Shown: positions 16,307-24,324 of the stretch, in pieces
Numbering within the stretch: position 1 is the first letter of the stretch
How the letters are laid out: the number at the start of each line of letters is the position of its first letter
Source: Streptomyces sp. 846.5
GTDB lineage: Bacteria; Actinomycetota; Actinomycetes; Streptomycetales; Streptomycetaceae
NCBI RefSeq assembly: GCF_004365705.1
Contig: NZ_SOBN01000003.1
Span: forward strand, 918,501-982,500
Direction: 5' to 3'
Length of the DNA stretch: 64,000 nt
Position numbers and translations under genes: made by a program
The notes under the pieces: generated by a model
Databases searched by the model: none
The model's input: the letters and a program-made list of their open reading frames with translations, nothing else
Told to the model about the DNA's origin: nothing

Positions 16307-17137
16307 CTACGCGGCATCCGTCGACCGCCAGGCGCGGTGCAGTCTGTCCCTGATCAGATCCTCGTACGCGTGGAAGCTGCTCTCCTCGAACAGCCGCTGC
16401 TTGCGTGGGCGGGGCAGGTCGATGTCGATGACATCGACGATGCGGCCCGGACCCGGGGCCATCACCACGACGGTGTCGGACAGCCGCACGGCCTCCGGGA
16501 CCGAGTGCGTGATGAACAGCACCGTCGTCTTCAACTCGTCCCACAGATCCAGCAGTTGGTCCTGCAAGGTCTCGCGGGTGAACTCGTCGAGGGCCGAGAA
16601 GGGCTCGTCCATCAGCATCACGTCCGGCTGGAGCCCGAACGCCCGGACGATGGCGGTGCGTTGCTGCATACCGCCGGACAGCTGCGAGGGGAGCCGGTGC
16701 GCGACCTCGCCGAGGCCGGCCCTGCGCAGCAGTTCCAGCATGTCGGGTGGGCCCTTGGCCGCTCCGCGCTCGCCGAGGTGCCCGATGCGCTCGCGTCGTC
16801 CGGCCGCGGCCGTGTTGATCCGCCGGGGGAGCGTGACGTTGCCCAACACCGATCGCCACGGCAGCAGCGCCGGGGTCTGCGGGACGAACCCGATCAGCTT
16901 GGCCGCGCACGCCTCGTCGGGGGTGACACCGTGCACGCGGACCACGCCCGCGTCCGCTGTCTCCAGGCCTGCCACCAGACGCAGCAGCGTCGACTTCCCG
17001 CAGCCGCTCGGTCCGATCAGGCTCACGAAGCGGCCCGGCTCGATGGACAGGTCGACACCGCTCAGCGCCACCATCGCCGACGCCCCGTAGCCGTAGACCT
17101 TACGGACGGAACCCAGTTCGATCGCCGACACCTTCAT
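16307..17137 (-). CDS. ABC transporter ATPase, SsuB/TauB type
   Basis: 276 residues. Walker A GPSGCGKST near residue 43, Q-loop in GFVPQTPALLPWRSV, ABC signature LSGGMQQR, Walker B VMLMDEPFSALD and switch histidine in LFITHSVPEA are all intact. FSALDEFTRE and the PGRIVD segment are typical of nitrate/sulfonate/taurine importers. A roughly 20-residue Gly/Arg insertion (AAAGRRERIGHLGERGAAKG) sits before the helical domain. First gene of the operon; ATG 17137 has GGAGG 7-11 bases upstream. The 161 bp upstream to 17298 must hold the operon promoter; I saw no TPP-riboswitch core there. Confidence 0.9.
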   Translation of the reverse strand: MKVSAIELGSVRKVYGYGASAMVALSGVDLSIEPGRFVSLIGPSGCGKSTLLRLVAGLETADAGVVRVHGVTPDEACAAKLIGFVPQTPALLPWRSVLGNVTLPRRINTAAAGRRERIGHLGERGAAKGPPDMLELLRRAGLGEVAHRLPSQLSGGMQQRTAIVRAFGLQPDVMLMDEPFSALDEFTRETLQDQLLDLWDELKTTVLFITHSVPEAVRLSDTVVVMAPGPGRIVDVIDIDLPRPRKQRLFEESSFHAYEDLIRDRLHRAWRSTDAA

Positions 17138-17298
17138 GCCCAGCCTCCACGCCATTGGTGATCGCACGTACTCGATCTCGTATGACGGAGAGCGTGCGTA
17201 GCGAGAGCTCGGTATCTGCCACGCGGAAATCCGTTGTCTTGGGCAGGAACCTAGTGAGGCCGTGTTGCACGCAAAGCGGCCCGGCGATTACGCGGGCG

Positions 17299-17724
17299 TT
17301 AAGTCCGGCTGGGCAGCGGCGCGACCCGCTCCCCGTCGAAGACGTACACCTCGACGCCCATGTCGGCGGCGGCGACGGCCACCCAGCCGCCCAGGGCCTG
17401 CACCAGCAGCTCGGTCACCACCAGGACCGCGCGCTCCGCGCTGGGCACGCTGGTGCGCAGCCACAGCACCTTGAACAGGTCGGCCATGACCTTGTTGCGG
17501 TAGGCCGGCTTGTAGGCGCCCTGATTGGCCACCAGCTGGACGACGATCCGACCGTCGCCGTCGATGCCCTCGACCTCGACCCGGTTGCGGTTCTCCAGCA
17601 CCAGCGGGCGCGGACGCAGCGGGGTGCCGAGTTCGGAGCCGATCGCGAGCAGCATCCGCTGTTCGAGGGAGCCGTCGGCGAACCGGCCCCACTCGGATGG
17701 CGCATCCACGATCGTCAAACGCAT
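17299..17724 (-). CDS. Protein of unknown function (141 aa)
   Basis: Not recognised. The 141 residues begin MRLTIVDAPSEWGRFADGS, then RPLVLENRNRVEVEGIDGDG and VVQLVANQGAYKPAYRNKVMADLFKVLWLRTSVP. The alternating strand-helix pattern with an E-x-D after a hydrophobic strand is faintly like a restriction-endonuclease-type fold, but that is only an impression. No signal peptide or membrane helix. ATG 17724 begins the protein at a plausible first strand; longer in-frame starts run into the divergent SDR gene. It is separated by 161 bp from the ABC operon downstream and 88 bp from the divergent SDR. Confidence 0.65.
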   Translation of the reverse strand: MRLTIVDAPSEWGRFADGSLEQRMLLAIGSELGTPLRPRPLVLENRNRVEVEGIDGDGRIVVQLVANQGAYKPAYRNKVMADLFKVLWLRTSVPSAERAVLVVTELLVQALGGWVAVAAADMGVEVYVFDGERVAPLPSRT

Positions 17725-17812
17725 CTGGTGATCATACAACCCGGTGCCCGGGGCGGAGCGTTTGCCATGATGGGGGCCCTGTCGTTCGCCAGAAAGCAAG
17801 AAGGGCTGTCGC

Positions 17813-18616
17813 ATGGACCTCCAGCTTGCCGGGAAGCGCGCTGTGGTGACCGGCGCCAGCCGGGGTATCGGCTTCGCCGTCGCACAGGCGATGGCCGCCG
17901 AGGGCGCGGATGTCGTGCTCGCGGCCCGGGGCAAGGAGGCGCTGGAGGAGGCAGCCGGGCGGATCACCGGGACCGGCGGCGGCCGGGTGCTGGCCGTCGT
18001 CACCGACACCACCGACGACGATTCGGTGCGGGAGCTGGTCCGCCGTGCCGAGGAGGCGTTCGGGGGAGTGGACATCCTGGTCAACGCGGCCGCGACGCCG
18101 GCCAGCGCGATCGGCGCCCCGCCGGCGCTGGCGGACCTTGAGGACGACAGCCTCCGCCGCGAGATCGAGACCAAGGTGCTCGGCTATCTGCGCTGCGCGC
18201 GGGCCGCGGCACCGCTGATGGTCGCGCAGGGGTGGGGCCGCATCGTCAGTGTGAGCGGGCTCAACGCCCGGCAGTCCGGAAACCTGGTGGGTTCGGTCCG
18301 CAATGTCGCGGTGGCGGCCATGACCAAGAACCTGGCCGACGAACTGGGCCCCTGGGGCGTCAATGTGACGGTCGTTCACCCCGGGACGACGCTCACCGAG
18401 GCCAGCCCGGCCAAGTTCGCCGCGATGGCCGCGGCGGCGGGGATCGATGAGGCGGAGCTCGTCCGGCGGCTGGAGTCGACGGTGAGCATCGGCCGCCTGG
18501 TCACCGCTGCGGAGGTGGCGAGCACCGTCGCCTTCCTGTGCTCTCCGCTGAGCGTGGCGATCAACGGCGACGCCATCGCGGTCGGCGGGGGCGCGAGGGG
18601 AGCCATCCACTACTGA
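17813..18616 (+). CDS. Short-chain dehydrogenase/reductase family protein lacking catalytic Tyr and Lys
   Basis: 267 residues with an intact NAD(P) site: TGASRGIG at residues 13-20 and VNAAATP in place of NNAG. The catalytic Ser region is SVSGLNARQSGN. The YxxxK active site is replaced by G160-S-V-R-N164 (canonical Y-S-A-S-K), so both catalytic residues are absent. The rest of the helix (VAVAAMTKNLADELGPWGV) is normal, so this is substitution in an otherwise well-kept fold. It may bind nucleotide without normal dehydrogenase chemistry. ATG 17813 has AAGAAGGG upstream. The stop lies within a terminator hairpin shared with the convergent PucR gene. Confidence 0.82.
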   Translation: MDLQLAGKRAVVTGASRGIGFAVAQAMAAEGADVVLAARGKEALEEAAGRITGTGGGRVLAVVTDTTDDDSVRELVRRAEEAFGGVDILVNAAATPASAIGAPPALADLEDDSLRREIETKVLGYLRCARAAAPLMVAQGWGRIVSVSGLNARQSGNLVGSVRNVAVAAMTKNLADELGPWGVNVTVVHPGTTLTEASPAKFAAMAAAAGIDEAELVRRLESTVSIGRLVTAAEVASTVAFLCSPLSVAINGDAIAVGGGARGAIHY

Positions 18617-18633
18617 ACGGCAACGCCGTTCAG
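18613..18633. terminator. Bidirectional terminator hairpin overlapping two stop codons
   Basis: CTGAACGG-CAACG-CCGTTCAG, perfect 8-bp arms and a 5-nt loop. The left arm contains the SDR stop (18614-18616) and the right arm contains the PucR stop (18630-18632), so one hairpin closes both convergent genes. Confidence 0.7.
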
Positions 18634-20087
18634 TCCGTCAGCCCCAGCTGGCCGGCTGCCCGGATCGCCAGCCAGACCTCGGCGAAGGCCTCGGTGGACG
18701 CCAGGTCGCGGCCGGTCAGCGCGCCGAAGCGGCGCAGCCGGTAGGCCAGGGTGTTGGGGTGGACGTGCAGGGCCTCGGCCGCGGCGTCGGTGCGCCGGTC
18801 CCGCTCCATCCAGGTGCGCACCGAGATCAGCAACTGGCCCGCGTGCGCGGCGTCGTAGCGCAGCACCTCGCCCAGCACATGCTCGACCAGGGCGTTCAGC
18901 ACCGCCGGGTCGTCCGGCAGCCAGCGTCCGGTGGTGTCGTTGCCGTAGCGGACCAGCGGGCGGCCGGACTCGACCGCCTTGGACACCGCCCACAGCGCCT
19001 CGCGCTCGGCCACCCGCAGCGACTCCCCGGGCGGGAAGGACCGGCTCATCCCGGCGGCGACGCCCGGGATCCCGGCCACCGCGGCGCCCAGCTCGGGCGT
19101 CCCCAGCAGATAGCGCTCCTCGCCCCGGTTGAGCAGCAGGTACGGCAGTTCGTCCAGGGCCCGCAGCAGGTCGTCCTCGCGGACCGAGCGCAGCACCAGC
19201 AGCACCGTGTCGTCGTCGCCCTCGATCGACAGCCGCTGCAACCGCCGTCGGGCCGTCGCCGGGTCCAGCACGTCCTGGAGCAGCTCGGCCAGGGTCTCGG
19301 CGCCCTCGCGGCGCAGGGTCTCCCGCTCCTGGCGGACCATCGCCAGCTGCAGGGCGGCCACCGTGGCGATGTGCTGGACCACGGCGAGTCCGGCCGGGCG
19401 GGCGCCCTTGCGCTCGAAGGCGACCAGGAATCCCGCCGTGCCACCGGGCGCGAGCACCGGCAGCGCGAAGCCGCCGGGGATGGTCGGCGGGGCGTCCACC
19501 GAGTCGGGCAGCACCGCCGGGTCGGGCACCGGCACTCCGGGCAGCAGCGGACGGCCCTGCGGGGTGCACAGGAACACCTGGTAGCCGGAGAGCTGCTCCA
19601 GCCGGCGGAACAGCTCGGCCGTCTCCAGGCCCTCGGTCGCCAGCCAGCGCAGCGCGCCGAACACCTGCAGCTGCGCGCCGAGCCGTTGCCCCGCTCCCTC
19701 CTGCACGGCGGCGGCGACCTCCTGCGCCACGGCGATGAAGGGGACCGCGAGCGGCACCTCCAGCAACGGGAACCCGCGCTCCTCGGCCGCCTGCAGGAAC
19801 GCCCGGTGCAGCGGCGGCACGTGCAGCTGTGCGGAGAGCGCCAGCCCCGACACCCCGGCGTCGTCCAGGCGCTCCAGATAGGCCCGCTGACGTGCGGCGG
19901 AGCGGGGGACGGCGAGCCCGGTCGTCATGATCACCTCGGCCCCCAGCAGCCAGGGCGTGGGGTCCTCCATCTCGCTCACATGCGCCCAGGAGACCGACCG
20001 CCGCAGCCCGGCTGCGCCTGCCAGCACGCGCAGCTGGAGCGCGGGGAAGGAGAGCAGGTCCTCGACGGTCAGTTTGTGTTCGGCCAC
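18630..20087 (-). CDS. PucR family transcriptional regulator
   Basis: 485 residues. N-terminal PucR-type domain (MAEHKLTVEDLLSFPALQLRVLAG, then WAHVSEMEDPTPWLLGAEVIMTTGLA), a central GAF-like/GGDEF-like region, and a C-terminal helix-turn-helix (RTDAAAEALHVHPNTLAYRLRRFGALTGRDL). PucR regulators typically activate purine or amino-compound catabolic genes in response to a pathway metabolite. It is divergent from the ureohydrolase-permease operon, which it probably controls. The start is GTG 20087. A TTTGTG-N6-CACAAA inverted repeat at 20073-20090 covers its start codon and could be a binding site for autoregulation. Confidence 0.88.
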   Translation of the reverse strand: MAEHKLTVEDLLSFPALQLRVLAGAAGLRRSVSWAHVSEMEDPTPWLLGAEVIMTTGLAVPRSAARQRAYLERLDDAGVSGLALSAQLHVPPLHRAFLQAAEERGFPLLEVPLAVPFIAVAQEVAAAVQEGAGQRLGAQLQVFGALRWLATEGLETAELFRRLEQLSGYQVFLCTPQGRPLLPGVPVPDPAVLPDSVDAPPTIPGGFALPVLAPGGTAGFLVAFERKGARPAGLAVVQHIATVAALQLAMVRQERETLRREGAETLAELLQDVLDPATARRRLQRLSIEGDDDTVLLVLRSVREDDLLRALDELPYLLLNRGEERYLLGTPELGAAVAGIPGVAAGMSRSFPPGESLRVAEREALWAVSKAVESGRPLVRYGNDTTGRWLPDDPAVLNALVEHVLGEVLRYDAAHAGQLLISVRTWMERDRRTDAAAEALHVHPNTLAYRLRRFGALTGRDLASTEAFAEVWLAIRAAGQLGLTD

Positions 20088-20197
20088 AAAACCGACCCTA
20101 CTACTTCATGCCAGGGACAATTGCTCGTCGCATTCCGGCCACCGCACACTGAGGGCCACCCCGATCCGAACCACCTCACACCCGTAGGGACCGGCCC

Positions 20198-21148
20198 ATG
20201 ACCGACCACCCCCTGGGACCCGTCGACTCCTCGCGCGTCCCGCGCTTCGCCGGTCCGGCCACCTTCGCGCGGCTGCCGCGGCTCGACCAGGTCGAGCACT
20301 GCGACGTCGCCGTCGTGGGGGTGCCCTTCGACAGCGGGGTCTCCTACCGTCCCGGCGCCCGCTTCGGCCCCAGCGCGGTACGCGAGGGCAGCCGGCTGCT
20401 CCGGCCGTACCACCCGGGCCTGGACGTGTCGCCGTTCGCCACCCAGCAGGTCGCCGACGCCGGGGACATCGCCTGCAACCCGTTCAACATCGGCGAGGCC
20501 GTCGAGACCATCGAGCACGCCGCCGGGGAACTCCAGGACGCCGGCGCCCGGCTGGTCACCATCGGCGGCGACCACACCATCGCCCTCCCGCTGCTGCGCA
20601 GCGTCGCCCGCCGACACGGCCCGGTCGCGCTGCTGCACTTCGACGCGCACCTGGACACCTGGGACACCTACTTCGGCGCCGAGTACACCCACGGCACCCC
20701 GTTCCGCCGCGCGGTGGAGGAGGGCATCCTGGACACCGAGGCGATCAGCCACGTCGGCACCCGGGGCCCGCTCTACGGCAAGCGCGACCTGGAGGACGAC
20801 CGCCGCCTCGGCTTCGGGATCGTGACCTCCGCCGACGTGATGCGCCGCGGCGTGGACGAGACGGTGGACGCGCTGCGGCAGCGGATCGGAGACCGGCCGC
20901 TCTACGTCTCCATCGACATCGACGTGCTGGACCCGGCCCACGCCCCGGGCACCGGCACCCCCGAAGCCGGCGGCCTGACCAGCCGTGAGCTCCTGGAGAT
21001 CCTGCGCGGCCTGGCCGGAGCCAACCTGGTCGGCGCGGACGTGGTCGAGGTCGCCCCCGCGTACGACCACGCCGAGATCACCTCGGTGGCGGCCTCCCAT
21101 GTCGCCTACGACCTGGTGAGCCTGATGGCGCTGGGCGGCAAGGCATGA
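20198..21148 (+). CDS. Ureohydrolase family protein (agmatinase/guanidinobutyrase-like)
   Basis: 316 residues. All manganese-binding motifs of the arginase/agmatinase family are intact: GGDHT near residue 126, LLHFDAHLDTWD near 147, and SIDIDVLDPAHAPGTGTPE near 239. Members hydrolyse a guanidino group to urea and an amine; agmatine, guanidinobutyrate and guanidine are possible substrates. Context (PucR regulator, NCS1 permease) hints at an imported nitrogen source rather than housekeeping polyamine synthesis. ATG 20198 follows GTAGGGACCGGCCC. It overlaps the next gene by ATGA. Confidence 0.87.
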   Translation: MTDHPLGPVDSSRVPRFAGPATFARLPRLDQVEHCDVAVVGVPFDSGVSYRPGARFGPSAVREGSRLLRPYHPGLDVSPFATQQVADAGDIACNPFNIGEAVETIEHAAGELQDAGARLVTIGGDHTIALPLLRSVARRHGPVALLHFDAHLDTWDTYFGAEYTHGTPFRRAVEEGILDTEAISHVGTRGPLYGKRDLEDDRRLGFGIVTSADVMRRGVDETVDALRQRIGDRPLYVSIDIDVLDPAHAPGTGTPEAGGLTSRELLEILRGLAGANLVGADVVEVAPAYDHAEITSVAASHVAYDLVSLMALGGKA

Positions 21149-21546
21149 GCGCGGCCGAGGTGCAGGCCGCTGCTGAGGTGCAGGCCGCCGCCGACGCGTT
21201 GGTGGCCGCCTTCGCCGGGAACCGCCTGGACGACTACTTCGGCTCCTTCACCCCCAAAGCCACCTTCCTCTTCCCCACCACGCCGCAGCGGCTGGCCTCG
21301 GTCGCCGAGTACCGCGAGCTGTGGCGCACCTGGGTGGAGCAGGACGGCTTCCACGTACTGGCCTGCGCCTCCACCCAGCCGCTGGTCCAGGTCTTCGGCG
21401 ACACGGCGGTTTTCAGCCACCACGTCGAGACCCTCATCGCCACCCACGCGGGCGAGGAACGCGTGCACGAACGGGAGACCATCGTCTTCCACCTCCGGGC
21501 CGGTCGCTGGCTCGCCGTGCACGAGCACCTCTCCGCAGCGGCCTGA
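21145..21546 (+). CDS. NTF2-like (SnoaL/DUF4440-type) protein
   Basis: 133 residues with the cone-shaped NTF2-like pattern: an N-terminal helix (AADALVAAFAGNRLDDYFGSF), then FLFPTTPQRL, a central helix EYRELWRTWVEQDG and strands TAVFSHHVETLI and RETIVFHLRAGRWLAVHEHLS. Such proteins may be small enzymes or binding proteins; its function here is unknown. The N-terminus has a short AAEVQ duplication. ATG 21145 overlaps the ureohydrolase stop, so it is translationally coupled to it and probably acts in the same pathway. Confidence 0.75.
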   Translation: MSAAEVQAAAEVQAAADALVAAFAGNRLDDYFGSFTPKATFLFPTTPQRLASVAEYRELWRTWVEQDGFHVLACASTQPLVQVFGDTAVFSHHVETLIATHAGEERVHERETIVFHLRAGRWLAVHEHLSAAA

Positions 21547-21595
21547 GGCCGTACGCAGCACATCCCCCAGTGTTGACCAACAGGAGGCGCCGACC

Positions 21596-23062
21596 ATGGC
21601 GGAAGCAACGAGCACACTGAACCAGCCGGACTCCAGACCCATCGCCGCGCTGGGCGTCGAGGTCCGGTCCATCGACTGGGTCCCCGACGCAGAGCGGCAC
21701 GGCAAGGTCTGGCACCAGGCACCGCTGTGGTTCCTCGGCAACTTCCAGTACTTCACCATCGCGCTGGGGTTCATCGGCCCCTCGCTCGGGCTCCCGCTCG
21801 GTCAGACCATCCTCGCCGGGGTGCTCGGCATCGCCGTGGGCACGCTGTTCATGGCCTTCCACGCCTCGCAGGGGCCGACCCTTGGCCTGCCGCAGATGAT
21901 CCAGTCACGGGCCCAGTTCGGCTATCGGGGCGTGATCCTGGTCCTGATCGGCACCCTCTTCACCTACCTGGGCTTCAATGTCGCCGACCAGGTGCTGCTG
22001 TCGGAAGGACTGAACGGGGTCTTCGGCTGGAGCAAGGGCTGGGTGGCCGCGGCCACCGCGGTGCTGGCGATCCTGCTCGCGATCTACGGGCACGACTGGG
22101 TGCATCGCGCGTTCCGCTGGCTGCTGTACATCTCGCTGCCGCTGATGCTGCTGGTCACGGCGGGGGTGCTGACCGGACACGCCGGTGGCCACACCTCCAG
22201 CACCCACCTGGCCTTCACCTGGGCCGCCTTCTTCGCCCAGTTCTCCGCGGCGGCCGCGTACAACATCACCTACGCCCCGTACGTCTCGGACTACTCCCGC
22301 TACCTGCCGCGGACCACCTCGGCCAAGTCGCTGATCCTGTCGGTCTTCTTCGGCGCCTCCGGCTCCGCGGTCTGGCTGATCGCGCTGGGCGCCTGGCTGG
22401 CCATCAGGCTCGGCGCGAGTGACGGGCTGGTCGGCCTGCGCGACGCCGGCGACCACTTCATCCCGGGGCTGGGCGCGGCCGCCGCGGTGCTCTCCGCGCT
22501 GAGCCTGATCGCCACCATGGGCATGAACGCCTACGGCGGCATGCTGACCGTGCTGACCGGCATCGACTCCTTCCGCCCGATCAAGCCCACCCGCAGGGCC
22601 CGCGTCGTCACCGTCCTCGGCCTGGCCGCGGTCTGGTACCTGGTCGGCACGCTCATCTCGGCGAACGCGGTGTCCACGGTCTTCACCGCGCTGACCCTGA
22701 TGCTGTACCTGCTGGTGCCGTGGACGGCGACCAACCTGGTGGACTTCTTCGTGGTCCGCCGCGGGCACTACGCCATCGCCGACCTGTTCACCCCGTCCGG
22801 GATCTACGGCGCCTGGGCCTGGCGCGGGCTCACCGCCTACGCGATCGGCTTCGCGGCCGAGATCCCCTTCATGGTCCTTCCCGACCTGGGCGGTTGGCAC
22901 TACACCGGACCGGTCGCCCAGCAGCTCTCCGGAACCGACATCGCCTGGGTGGTGGGGCTGGCGGTGTCCGCGCTGGCCTACCTGGTGGTCGCCCGCTCGC
23001 TGGACCGGGCGGGGGAGAGCGCTGCGATGGTGCTGAGCGAGGAGGAGCTGGCCGGCGGCTGA
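21596..23062 (+). CDS. NCS1 family permease (cytosine/purine/allantoin type)
   Basis: 488 residues with about twelve membrane helices. The N-terminal VRSIDWVPDAERHGKVWHQAPLWFLGNFQ and GPTLGLPQMIQSRAQFGYRG are characteristic of the NCS1 nucleobase/allantoin symporters, as is NAYGGMLTVLTGIDSF later on. It would import a nitrogenous compound by cation symport through the cytoplasmic membrane. It is 49 bp downstream of the NTF2-like gene, with AGGAGGCG 7-14 bases before ATG 21596, so it belongs to the same operon. The substrate may be the guanidino compound handled by the ureohydrolase, but this is inference. Confidence 0.9.
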   Translation: MAEATSTLNQPDSRPIAALGVEVRSIDWVPDAERHGKVWHQAPLWFLGNFQYFTIALGFIGPSLGLPLGQTILAGVLGIAVGTLFMAFHASQGPTLGLPQMIQSRAQFGYRGVILVLIGTLFTYLGFNVADQVLLSEGLNGVFGWSKGWVAAATAVLAILLAIYGHDWVHRAFRWLLYISLPLMLLVTAGVLTGHAGGHTSSTHLAFTWAAFFAQFSAAAAYNITYAPYVSDYSRYLPRTTSAKSLILSVFFGASGSAVWLIALGAWLAIRLGASDGLVGLRDAGDHFIPGLGAAAAVLSALSLIATMGMNAYGGMLTVLTGIDSFRPIKPTRRARVVTVLGLAAVWYLVGTLISANAVSTVFTALTLMLYLLVPWTATNLVDFFVVRRGHYAIADLFTPSGIYGAWAWRGLTAYAIGFAAEIPFMVLPDLGGWHYTGPVAQQLSGTDIAWVVGLAVSALAYLVVARSLDRAGESAAMVLSEEELAGG

Positions 23063-23097
23063 GGTACTTCCGCAAGCCCGTACCGTCCCACCGCCCG

Positions 23098-23134
23098 ACC
23101 GCGGCGGGAGTCCGATCCGGACTCCCGCCGCGGT
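23098..23134 (+). terminator. Strong GC terminator hairpin after the permease gene
   Basis: ACCGCGGCGGGAGTCC-GATCC-GGACTCCCGCCGCGGT, 16-bp perfect arms with a 5-nt loop, 36 bp after the permease stop. There is no T-run beyond TTCC. It separates the permease operon from the kinase gene. Confidence 0.75.
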
Positions 23135-23280
23135 TCCGTTCGCGGGCTCGGTGGGCGCGGTGGGCTCCGTACCCGCGTCGCCGCCCCTGGTGTCCCGGCT
23201 GTCACCCTCTGGGTCCATACTGCCTGCGGAGTTAGGGTGTGGAATGCGTGGACAGGTGAGCGAGCGGGGGCGGGAGCGCG

Positions 23281-24270
23281 GTGAAGGAAGGAACCCTGAT
23301 CCAGGGTCGCTACCGCCTCATCAGCCTGCTCGGGCGCGGAGGGATGGGGGAGGTCTGGCGCGGCGAGGACGAGGCGCTGGGCCGTCAGGTCGCCATCAAG
23401 TGCCTGCGCGCCGAGGAGCCGCACCGCAACCCGCGCCAGGCCGAACTGCTCCAGGAGCGCTTCCGCAGGGAGGCGCGGCTCGCCGCCGGACTGCAGCACC
23501 CCGGCATCACCGTGGTGCACGACTTCGGGCAGGACGAGGGCGTGCCCTACCTGGTCATGGAGCTGCTGGACGGCAGCGACCTGGGCGCGGTGCTGGACGA
23601 GGCCCCGGGGCGGCAGCTGCCGATCGACGAGGTGGTGTCGATCGCCCGGCAGATCGCCGCCGCCCTCGCCTACACCCACGCCCGCGACGTGATCCACCGC
23701 GACCTCAAGCCGGGCAACCTGGTCCGCTGCTCCGACGGCACCGTGAAGATCTGCGACTTCGGCATCGCCCGGCTCGGCTCGGGACAGGCGGGTCTGACCG
23801 CCCGGCTCGGCGGCGGCGCCTTCCCGGTCGGCACGCCGTACTACATGTCGCCCGAGCAGATCGAGGGCTCGGACGTCGACCACCGCAGCGACCTCTACTC
23901 CTTCGGCTGCGTGCTGTACGAACTGCTGGTCGGAGCACCGCCGTTCGCAGTCGGCGACCCGCTGGTGATCCTGCTCGACCACCGCGACACCCCGCCCAGG
24001 CCGCCGCGCGAGCTGCGCCCGGAGATCCCCGAAAGCCTGCAGGCCGTCGTCCTGGACCTGCTCGCCAAGGAGCCCGAGCAGCGGCCCTCGGACGCCGACG
24101 AGGTGCTGCGCCGACTGGCCCCCTCGCTGACCCGGCGGCCGGTGATGCCGTCCTGGGCCCTGGAGATGGGACCCATCCCGGTCTCGCTGGCCCGTATCGT
24201 CCGCGAGCACCCGGCCGTGGTGGAACTGACCCGGAGCTGGTCCAGCGGCGGTCGCCGACAGATTAACTGA
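23281..24270 (+). CDS. Hanks-type Ser/Thr protein kinase, soluble
   Basis: 329 residues. The kinase domain is complete: GRGGMGEV at residues 19-25, ATP-anchoring K40 in VAIKCLR, catalytic loop HRDLKPGN with D141, DFG at D159, and activation segment ending GTPYYMSPEQ. About 60 residues follow the domain, without PASTA repeats or a membrane helix, so it is cytoplasmic, unlike PknB. GTG 23281 is used because the domain begins a few residues later (IQGRYRLISLLG). It ends 54 bp before the nitronate monooxygenase gene; its stop lies in a CTGAC-N5-GTCA inverted repeat. Confidence 0.92.
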   Translation: MKEGTLIQGRYRLISLLGRGGMGEVWRGEDEALGRQVAIKCLRAEEPHRNPRQAELLQERFRREARLAAGLQHPGITVVHDFGQDEGVPYLVMELLDGSDLGAVLDEAPGRQLPIDEVVSIARQIAAALAYTHARDVIHRDLKPGNLVRCSDGTVKICDFGIARLGSGQAGLTARLGGGAFPVGTPYYMSPEQIEGSDVDHRSDLYSFGCVLYELLVGAPPFAVGDPLVILLDHRDTPPRPPRELRPEIPESLQAVVLDLLAKEPEQRPSDADEVLRRLAPSLTRRPVMPSWALEMGPIPVSLARIVREHPAVVELTRSWSSGGRRQIN

Positions 24271-24281
24271 CAGAGCGTCAG
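24267..24281. promoter_or_regulatory. CTGAC-N5-GTCAG inverted repeat, copy 3
   Basis: CTGACAGAGCGTCAG, 5-bp perfect arms with a 5-nt spacer. It overlaps the kinase stop and lies 43 bp before the nitronate monooxygenase ATG. It resembles copies at 8686 and 30763. Unlike those, it has no KstR-type site nearby. Confidence 0.4.
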
Positions 24282-24324
24282 ATAATCTCTTCCAGTCTGC
24301 GAACCGCTGCGCCATGCTGCCCCC

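Noticed and set aside
17138..17298. TPP or SAM riboswitch upstream of the ABC operon
   Set aside because: Looked for conserved core sequences such as CTGAGA on the minus strand and did not find them; no convincing folded aptamer by eye.
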